From positions 1-9,378 of the forward strand of contig CAMLMF010000067.1 in assembly GCA_946480995.1 (NCBI GenBank): a stretch of 9,378 nucleotides of DNA, in the 5' to 3' direction. Shown here piece after piece: positions 1 to 3,974 of this stretch. The DNA comes from an uncultured Bdellovibrio sp. (GTDB lineage: Bacteria > Bdellovibrionota > Bdellovibrionia > Bdellovibrionales > Bdellovibrionaceae). The notes beneath the pieces were generated by a model. That model saw nothing but the letters and a program-made list of their open reading frames with translations. It was not told the origin of the DNA and made no database searches. Position 1 is the first letter of the stretch; each line of letters begins with the position of its first letter. Made by a program: the position numbers and the translations under genes.

Positions 1-2
1 GG

Positions 3-28
3 AAAGGCAAAAGGTACCTGCTGCCTTT
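3..28. repeat. Imperfect 26-bp palindrome
   Basis: The arms AAAGGCA (3-9) and TGCCTTT (22-28) are perfect inverted repeats. They share their centre with an inner perfect palindrome, AGGTACCT (12-19), leaving only two mismatched pairs. A short T-run follows on the plus strand, so the element could be a terminator for a gene lying left of the window. It could also be a protein-binding site or one copy of a dispersed repeat. The sequence shows the symmetry; the role is not shown. Confidence 0.45.
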
Positions 29-60
29 TGTGCAATTAGCGGGACCCTCTGAAATGGAAA

Positions 61-93
61 GGGCCCTTGGTGGTTTTATCCTTCCAAGGGCCC
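61..93 (-). terminator. Likely intrinsic terminator of the minus-strand lipoprotein gene
   Basis: GGGCCCTTGG (61-70) pairs perfectly with CCAAGGGCCC (84-93), giving a strong 10-bp GC-rich stem with a 13-nt loop. Read on the minus strand, the stem is followed directly by TTTCCATTTC. On the plus strand no T-run follows. It lies about 58 bases past the stop of the lipoprotein gene ending at 151, so termination of that transcript is the simplest role. The tail is interrupted, so efficiency is uncertain. Confidence 0.55.
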
Positions 94-113
94 ACGATAT
101 TGCGGCGTATTAT

Positions 114-128
114 CCGTCCTTAAGACGG
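114..128. other. Small hairpin in the 3' region of the lipoprotein gene
   Basis: CCGTC (114-118) pairs with GACGG (124-128) around a 5-nt loop. A second mini-hairpin, GAGAGC/GCTCTC, sits at 134-146 right after the stop codon. Both would lie in the 3' untranslated part of the minus-strand transcript, upstream of the stronger hairpin at 61-93. Neither has a T-tail. They may help protect the 3' end or may be chance. Confidence 0.3.
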
Positions 129-150
129 TCGAGGAGAGCCGCTCTCTCTC

Positions 151-696
151 TTAATAATTCATACAAACGCCAAGGTTTGAGCCTTGGAGTACTTGGCGGC
201 ACGTCGCCCCTGCGCCACAAGTATTTCCTTGGTCCAAAAGGCAGCTCTGAGTGAGGGTTCTCGTGCAGCGGCCATTTGTTGCACCCGCGATGTTTGAAAC
301 TTGGGGAATATTGATGGTTGTCTGAGGTGCGGCACCGGCATAACTCCAGCCCCATTGCATCGAGTAGTAATAACCCTCATAAGGCTGCAAAAGTTGTGTG
401 TTCACACAGCCTAAACCGTAAGAAGCATTGTACACAGGCTGGTAACCGCCAGGGCAGTTACAAAAGCCATATTGTGCAAATTGATTGGTGTAATCGTAAG
501 CATAAGTATAAAGGCCTGGATAAGGAATGAAGCCATACGACTGAGCGTACTGAGTGTTATTGCAGTAAGCGCTGCCGTTAATACAGCTCATGCTTAGCGG
601 AGTGATCACCGTCGTCGTGTTTCCGCCATTGCCATTGTCGCTGCCTTGGCAAGCCGCCAGGCACAGTGCAAAGATGAAAAGAATCAACTTGTTCAT
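151..696 (-). CDS. Tyr- and Cys-rich lipoprotein, function unknown
   Basis: This is a predicted 181-residue lipoprotein. I chose the ATG at 696 rather than an upstream in-frame ATG at 726 because AAGGAG lies six bases before it and the protein then begins with a compact signal peptide (MNKLILFIF...) ending in the lipobox LAAC, with Cys16 as the lipidated residue. A Gly/Asn/Thr linker (about 17-30) follows. The middle (about 50-120) is very rich in Tyr, including alternating Tyr at 63, 65, 67 and 69. Ten further Cys (38, 45, 79, 81, 97, 144, 152, 160, 166, 178) suggest up to five disulfides. The C-terminal part (144-178) has a regular Cys-Gly spacing (TCGAGATC, GVC) like small knot-like modules in secreted proteins of predatory bacteria. 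It is transcribed alone, divergently from the gene at 899. I do not recognise a named family; a surface-exposed lipoprotein is inferred. Confidence 0.85.
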   Translation of the reverse strand: MNKLILFIFALCLAACQGSDNGNGGNTTTVITPLSMSCINGSAYCNNTQYAQSYGFIPYPGLYTYAYDYTNQFAQYGFCNCPGGYQPVYNASYGLGCVNTQLLQPYEGYYYSMQWGWSYAGAAPQTTINIPQVSNIAGATNGRCTRTLTQSCLLDQGNTCGAGATCRQVLQGSNLGVCMNY

Positions 697-731
697 GAAA
701 AACTCCTTCACATGATCATTCAACACTGGGT

Positions 732-761
732 TTTATTCCAAGTTCCGTGCCTTAAGCTCAA
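732..761 (-). promoter_or_regulatory. Candidate promoter for the minus-strand lipoprotein gene
   Basis: On the minus strand, TTGAGC (756-761) and AATAAA (732-737) are separated by 18 bases, each matching the sigma-70 consensus at four of six positions. A start near 725 would leave a leader of roughly 30 bases that includes the AAGGAG site. This is pattern matching only, and it overlaps the opposing candidate promoter. Confidence 0.3.
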
Positions 762-780
762 GTGACGAAGTACGTCTAAT
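752..780 (+). promoter_or_regulatory. Candidate promoter for the AMIN-like/barrel gene pair
   Basis: TCTAAT (775-780) matches the -10 consensus at five of six positions, with a weak -35 (TTAAGC, 752-757) 17 bases upstream. Initiation near 787 would give a leader of about 112 bases containing the hairpin at 804-820. The -35 is poor, so an activator or another sigma factor is possible. Confidence 0.3.
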
Positions 781-803
781 TTTGAGAAGGCTGCAAAAAA
801 TCC

Positions 804-820
804 AAAAGGGGTGCCCTTTT
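804..820 (+). terminator. Terminator-like hairpin in the leader of the 899 gene
   Basis: AAAAGGG (804-810) and CCCTTTT (814-820) form a perfect 7-bp stem with a 3-nt loop, and the T-run continues one base to 821. No plus-strand gene lies upstream that would need a terminator, so it would sit in the untranslated leader of the gene at 899. It could act as an attenuator, as a roadblock to stray transcription between the divergent genes, or have no role. The minus strand also carries a T-run just past the stem, so it may work in both directions. Confidence 0.4.
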
Positions 821-898
821 TAGTCACCCTGCGCCGCAAAAGAGTTCTCAAAGGCCCGGGCCTCCGTTACCCTAAAGGGACCTACCAAGGAGTGGAAG

Positions 899-1414
899 AT
901 GAAATACATTGGATGTTTAAGTGCTTTTCTGTTTGTGCTTTCTGCGGGTGCCGCTGTGCCAGTGCAGAAAACAAAACCCACCTCTGCTGCGAAAATTTTG
1001 GCGGGTGAGGGAGTCAGTTTCGGTGGTGTCGCAGGGAAGGGTTTTACCCTGATGGATATTCGTCGCACGGCTGATGCAAAGAAAAAAGTAGAGCGTATCG
1101 TGATTGATGTCGGTGACATGAACGGCGCAGCTTTGCGTGGCAAACCAGGATATTATTTTGCGGAGCTAAAAAAGAATCCACAGCGTTTGGTTATCGATTT
1201 TTCACAAATGCCCAGTGCGCGTTTGGATCAGGATAAAATTGCCGAACGCCTTAAAGGCTCTTTGGCAGTCACAAATTCTTCTTTAAGTTTAGATCCGGTG
1301 GATAATTCTTTGAATCTGACTTTTGATTTGAAAAAGAACACCAAAGTGCGTGTGTACCAAGTGGCTGGCAACAAAGCGACTAGCAAAGTGGTCGTGGATC
1401 TTTTGGCCGAGTAG
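899..1414 (+). CDS. Small periplasmic protein with AMIN-like fold
   Basis: This is a predicted 171-residue exported protein. AAGGAG lies six bases before the ATG. Residues 1-18 are a signal peptide with an AGA cleavage site. After a Lys/Pro/Ala linker, residues about 48-170 show the strand pattern of an AMIN domain, the small beta-sandwich found at the N-terminus of periplasmic amidases and in secretin and TonB-linked proteins: RIVIDVG (66-72), RLVIDFS (96-102), LNLTFDL (138-144), VRVYQV (150-155) and a closing KVVVDL (163-168). No amidase or other catalytic domain follows, so a free-standing binding protein for peptidoglycan or an envelope partner is inferred. Six bases separate it from the outer-membrane barrel gene, so the two are probably co-transcribed. 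The family assignment is by pattern and is tentative. Confidence 0.8.
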   Translation: MKYIGCLSAFLFVLSAGAAVPVQKTKPTSAAKILAGEGVSFGGVAGKGFTLMDIRRTADAKKKVERIVIDVGDMNGAALRGKPGYYFAELKKNPQRLVIDFSQMPSARLDQDKIAERLKGSLAVTNSSLSLDPVDNSLNLTFDLKKNTKVRVYQVAGNKATSKVVVDLLAE

Positions 1415-1420
1415 CACCCG

Positions 1421-2167
1421 ATGAAGTGTTTTTGGGGACTTCTTTTTTTACTGACACCACTGGCAACTCAAGCCCGCGTTTTCAATATCGATAAGGAAAC
1501 GGCTGCCGCGTATTTTATGATGACCGGTGCTGGTTCGCAGATGGGAACGAATGCCCTTAACGGTGAAAGTGGCGCGGGGGTCACCTTTAGCGGCGGCACA
1601 AACTATAACTATTCGGGCGAGTTCGGCTTTTTATATTCTCGCCCTTATATCAGTCTGCGTTTTGGTTTGGAAATTTTTAAGCCGTCACTTTTAAATTCCG
1701 GCGCGACAAGCGGTGGGACGGATCTGTATTCAGCCCAAAGTGATATCATGGGGTTCGCACCGAAAGTTTCTTTAGAGGTGAATCTGAATCGCGGCGGCAG
1801 CTATCGTTCATTTATTGCGCTGATGGCGGGCGCGGCTAGCATGACGATGAAAAATGATTATGTGCTGACGGCGGCAGGGCAAAGTGCTTACCCCGGAGTC
1901 GTGGATCACAGCATTGAAGCCAAGGGCAGTGCCACGTTAATGGCGGCGACTTTAGGATATGAAGGATTGCTTACAGATACGACGACGATCTTTATTGAGT
2001 TCGGTTATCGCCAATTAAAATTTGAAAGTTTAAAATACACCAAAGACGTCACCACTTTTTCGGGCGCAAAGGTCAGTGGGGATGCCTTGCTGAATGCTGC
2101 AGGCAATCCGCGCAGTTTGGATTTTTCTGGCGGCTTTATCGGCTTGGGCTTCCGATTCTTTTTGTAA
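1421..2167 (+). CDS. Outer-membrane beta-barrel protein
   Basis: This is a predicted 248-residue protein with a signal peptide (MKCFWGLLFLL...ATQA, cleavage after residue 18). The mature part is built of amphipathic strands rich in Gly, Ser and aromatic residues. Examples are YNYSGEFGFLYSRPYISLRFG (about 62-82, one residue trimmed in thought) and strands near 113-123, 127-140, 173-180 and 189-200, and the chain ends in GGFIGLGFRFFL. The terminal aromatic pattern is typical of barrels inserted by the BAM machinery. Size and strand number suggest about eight strands, like small OmpA/OmpW-type porin-like proteins, but no family is recognised. There is no strong ribosome binding site; the start lies six bases after the stop of the AMIN-like gene, which suggests translational coupling. 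It converges on a small minus-strand gene with only five bases between stops. Confidence 0.85.
   Translation: MKCFWGLLFLLTPLATQARVFNIDKETAAAYFMMTGAGSQMGTNALNGESGAGVTFSGGTNYNYSGEFGFLYSRPYISLRFGLEIFKPSLLNSGATSGGTDLYSAQSDIMGFAPKVSLEVNLNRGGSYRSFIALMAGAASMTMKNDYVLTAAGQSAYPGVVDHSIEAKGSATLMAATLGYEGLLTDTTTIFIEFGYRQLKFESLKYTKDVTTFSGAKVSGDALLNAAGNPRSLDFSGGFIGLGFRFFL
2138..2163 (+). terminator. Possible terminator inside the end of the barrel gene
   Basis: ATCGG (2138-2142) pairs with CCGAT (2152-2156) over a 9-nt loop and is followed by TTCTTTTT. It lies within the last codons of the barrel gene, which would fit because the convergent gene leaves no intergenic room. The stem is short, so this is tentative. 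Confidence 0.3.
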
Positions 2168-2172
2168 ACTTC

Positions 2173-2346
2173 TTAATCTAATTTCGTTTTCACTTCTTCA
2201 CTGGCAGTGACATGGCTTTCGATGGCTTTTCTTGCCACGTCACCTGTAATGCCAACCCATTCAGGGAAGAAAAACATAAATACTAAATAAACCACAAAAG
2301 AAACAATCGCGACCATAGCAATGCCGAAGATGATCCAGTTTTCCAT
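2173..2346 (-). CDS. Small single-span membrane protein, 57 residues
   Basis: The start is the ATG at 2346, preceded by AGGTGGAG, rather than the GTG at 2355, which lies inside that ribosome binding site. Residues about 4-27 (MENWIIFGIAMVAIVSFVVY onward to MFFF) form one transmembrane helix. A short cytoplasmic or periplasmic tail follows with a PEW motif and a charged end (ARKAIESHVTASEEVKTKLD). The gene is too small and too simple for a functional call. A good -10 box upstream and the clean ribosome binding site argue that it is real. It converges on the outer-membrane barrel gene and is divergent from the AraC-type regulator, and shows no operon partner in the window. Confidence 0.7.
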   Translation of the reverse strand: MENWIIFGIAMVAIVSFVVYLVFMFFFPEWVGITGDVARKAIESHVTASEEVKTKLD

Positions 2347-2369
2347 AAGCTCCACCTATCGTTAAGGTT

Positions 2370-2375
2370 AGTATA
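2370..2375 (-). promoter_or_regulatory. -10 box of the small membrane protein gene
   Basis: The minus strand carries TATACT, five of six matches to the -10 consensus, about 24 bases before the ATG at 2346. No convincing -35 is present at the usual distance. The transcript would have a very short leader holding only the ribosome binding site. Confidence 0.35.
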
Positions 2376-2428
2376 GCCGGACAGGGCTTTTAGGGATAGG
2401 GACCTAGTTCTTTAAAAATAGCATAAAC

Positions 2429-2456
2429 TTCCCACATTATATGAATTTCTGATAAA
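2429..2456 (+). promoter_or_regulatory. Candidate promoter of the AraC-type regulator
   Basis: TTCCCA (2429-2434) and GATAAA (2451-2456) are spaced by 16 bases, each with four of six consensus matches, in an AT-rich stretch just before the AGGAG site. An alternative pair is TTTAAA (2411-2416) with CATTAT (2435-2440). The evidence is weak for either. Confidence 0.25.
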
Positions 2457-2484
2457 GTACGAAAGAGCCCCTAGGAGAAACATC

Positions 2485-3348
2485 ATGGCCCGATCGACAT
2501 TGCAGAAGCTTTACCCCATGCAGGATTTTGGCGTGGTACCAAGTTTACAGACGCCTTTGCGTATTCAGCGCTTCGAAGACCGACTGCAGCCGCTCGTGCC
2601 CTTTCCCCATAAGCACAACTTTTATCACCTGGTGATTGTGACGGCGGGTCGGGGTTGGCATGAGATCGACTTTCACCGCTATCCCTTAGAAAAAGGCCGC
2701 GTTTATTTTATGAAACCCGCGCAAGTCCATGCGTGGGTGGTAGATAAGGGCAGTCGCGGTTATGTCATAGAGTTTGAAGAAAACATTTTGAGTCTGCATC
2801 CATCATTTGCCACGGTTTTGCAGCAAGTGGTGCAGACCTTGCCCGACAGTTTTGTGTTGAATACTTCGGCCTTTAACAAAGTGAAAGATGACTGCGAAGT
2901 TCTCTTAGCAGAGTACGTGGAAAAACCTGCAAGTTACGAAATCTCTTTAACGATGTTGTTATTTTTATTGTTGCTGAATTTTTCCCGTTTAGAAAAAAAA
3001 CGCCAAGTTCCCTTTATGGGGAATTCTTTTGCCCAGAAGTTTTTCATGTTACTTGAGGAAAACTTTCGGTCCCAGCATGAGGTGGCCTTTTACGCAAAAA
3101 AGCTCAATATGACTGCGAAAGCATTGACTATGAAATTGCACCGTCTTACGGGGAAAGCCGCGCGCACGTTGATTTTGGAAAGAGCTCTGTTAGAAAGCAA
3201 ACGGTTGCTTGCGTACTCGGACCTATCGATCGAACAGATTGCTGAAGTCCTAGGTTATACGGATGCGAACTATTTTGCGCGCTATTTTAGGTCGAAAGTT
3301 CGTAAAACACCCTCGGCCTTTCGGCAGCAGGCAAAGAAGGTCCTTTAG
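2485..3348 (+). CDS. AraC-family transcriptional regulator
   Basis: This 287-residue protein has the classical two-part layout and the normal family length. The N-terminal half is a cupin-type sensing domain: PHKHNFYHLVIVTAG (41-55) with His42, His44 and His48, then a GWHEID strand, the LEKGRVYFMKPAQVHAW segment (68-84) and a closing strand near 92-97. The C-terminal half carries two helix-turn-helix motifs: about 198-220 (EVAFYAKKLNMTAKALTMKL) and about 247-270 (LSIEQIAEVLGYTDANYFAR), with the typical F-R-x-x-x-x-x-T-P-x-x-F-R signature (YFRSKVRKTPSAFR). It should bind DNA in response to a small effector that cannot be named from sequence. AGGAG lies seven bases before the ATG. Only 59 bases separate it from the downstream lipoprotein and fibre genes on the same strand, so these are plausible targets or co-transcribed genes. 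Confidence 0.93.
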   Translation: MARSTLQKLYPMQDFGVVPSLQTPLRIQRFEDRLQPLVPFPHKHNFYHLVIVTAGRGWHEIDFHRYPLEKGRVYFMKPAQVHAWVVDKGSRGYVIEFEENILSLHPSFATVLQQVVQTLPDSFVLNTSAFNKVKDDCEVLLAEYVEKPASYEISLTMLLFLLLLNFSRLEKKRQVPFMGNSFAQKFFMLLEENFRSQHEVAFYAKKLNMTAKALTMKLHRLTGKAARTLILERALLESKRLLAYSDLSIEQIAEVLGYTDANYFARYFRSKVRKTPSAFRQQAKKVL

Positions 3349-3372
3349 AGCGAAAGTGTCTCGTTTTGAAAC

Positions 3373-3401
3373 TTTAGAAGTCCTGCTTTTTTGCCGATAA
3401 A
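3373..3401 (+). promoter_or_regulatory. Candidate promoter giving a leaderless lipoprotein-fibre transcript
   Basis: TTTAGA (3373-3378) and GATAAA (3396-3401) lie 17 bases apart, each with four of six consensus matches. Transcription would start at about 3408, the A of the lipoprotein start codon. No Shine-Dalgarno sequence precedes that ATG, which fits a leaderless message. Both boxes are weak, so activation by a regulator would be expected if this promoter is real. Confidence 0.25.
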
Positions 3402-3407
3402 TTATCC

Positions 3408-3974
3408 ATGCAAATTCTACGAACCAAGAGATTTAAGCTATTTATGCTTTTTGCGTTGGGGTTGTCTGCTTGTTCAGACGTGAATCCCACCGTAACTCTT
3501 TTGCGTTCGATCGATGGCTTTGAATTTGAAAACTCTGCGATTGTTACTTCAAGTCTTAGTTCAATTCCGCTGAAAGCGAACTGCTCTTCGTTAATTACGG
3601 GTGTTGAGCTGAGCTTTGACGGGGGCACGACTTGGCTCACAGCTAATAGCTATGACTCTTCAGCTAAGCAAGGTTGCGAAGGCGGATCCTTCAATGTGAC
3701 GATCTCTAATGCCAAAGCGCCTGTGAACGCAATGACCTTGACCAGTGGTCAAATCTTGACGGTAAAGTTTCGTGCGCAACCGAAAGTTGGAAATTTTATT
3801 TATCGTGACGTGACTGTGAAATATTCTCCGTCGACGCCGATCAAACAAGAAGTTTTGGTTGGTTCTCACGTGCAGTCGGGCGGAGGTTTGGTGTTGCGTG
3901 GTCGTGCTCGCTCACAGCAGCAGCACACAGCCCTTGGTGGATCTTTTGTGATGAAGGGACGGATCGTACAATGA
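3408..3974 (+). CDS. Lipoprotein coupled to the tail-fibre-like adhesin
   Basis: This is a predicted 188-residue lipoprotein. The N-terminus is positively charged (RTKRFK), then hydrophobic, ending in the lipobox LSAC with Cys22 lipidated. A later ATG at 3444 would remove the charged region and is less likely. Residues about 25-140 look like an Ig-type beta-sandwich: a GVELSFDGGTTW segment (65-76), two Cys (59 and 90) that could pair, and strands near 95-99, 117-122 and 133-139. The tail has two copies of a GG-x-[LF]-V-[LM]-[RK]-G-R motif (158-166 and 177-185). Its stop overlaps the fibre start (ATGA), so the two proteins are almost certainly made together in set proportion. Inferred role: an outer-membrane anchor, export or assembly partner for the fibre. 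I do not recognise a named family. Confidence 0.85.
   Translation: MQILRTKRFKLFMLFALGLSACSDVNPTVTLLRSIDGFEFENSAIVTSSLSSIPLKANCSSLITGVELSFDGGTTWLTANSYDSSAKQGCEGGSFNVTISNAKAPVNAMTLTSGQILTVKFRAQPKVGNFIYRDVTVKYSPSTPIKQEVLVGSHVQSGGGLVLRGRARSQQQHTALGGSFVMKGRIVQ
3879..3962 (+). repeat. Duplicated C-terminal motif in the lipoprotein
   Basis: GGGLVLRGR (3879-3905) and GGSFVMKGR (3936-3962) are two protein-level copies separated by a Gln/His/Arg-rich stretch. The alternating hydrophobic pattern suggests paired short beta strands at the end of the protein, directly before the fibre gene. Confidence 0.5.

Noticed and set aside
30..254. Plus-strand open frame over the left-edge region
   Set aside because: It crosses the strong hairpin at 61-93 and overlaps the end of the lipoprotein gene, with no ribosome binding site or protein-like pattern.
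697..726. Upstream ATG adding ten residues to the Tyr/Cys-rich lipoprotein
   Set aside because: The AAGGAG ribosome binding site lies inside this extension, and the shorter form gives a normal lipoprotein signal.
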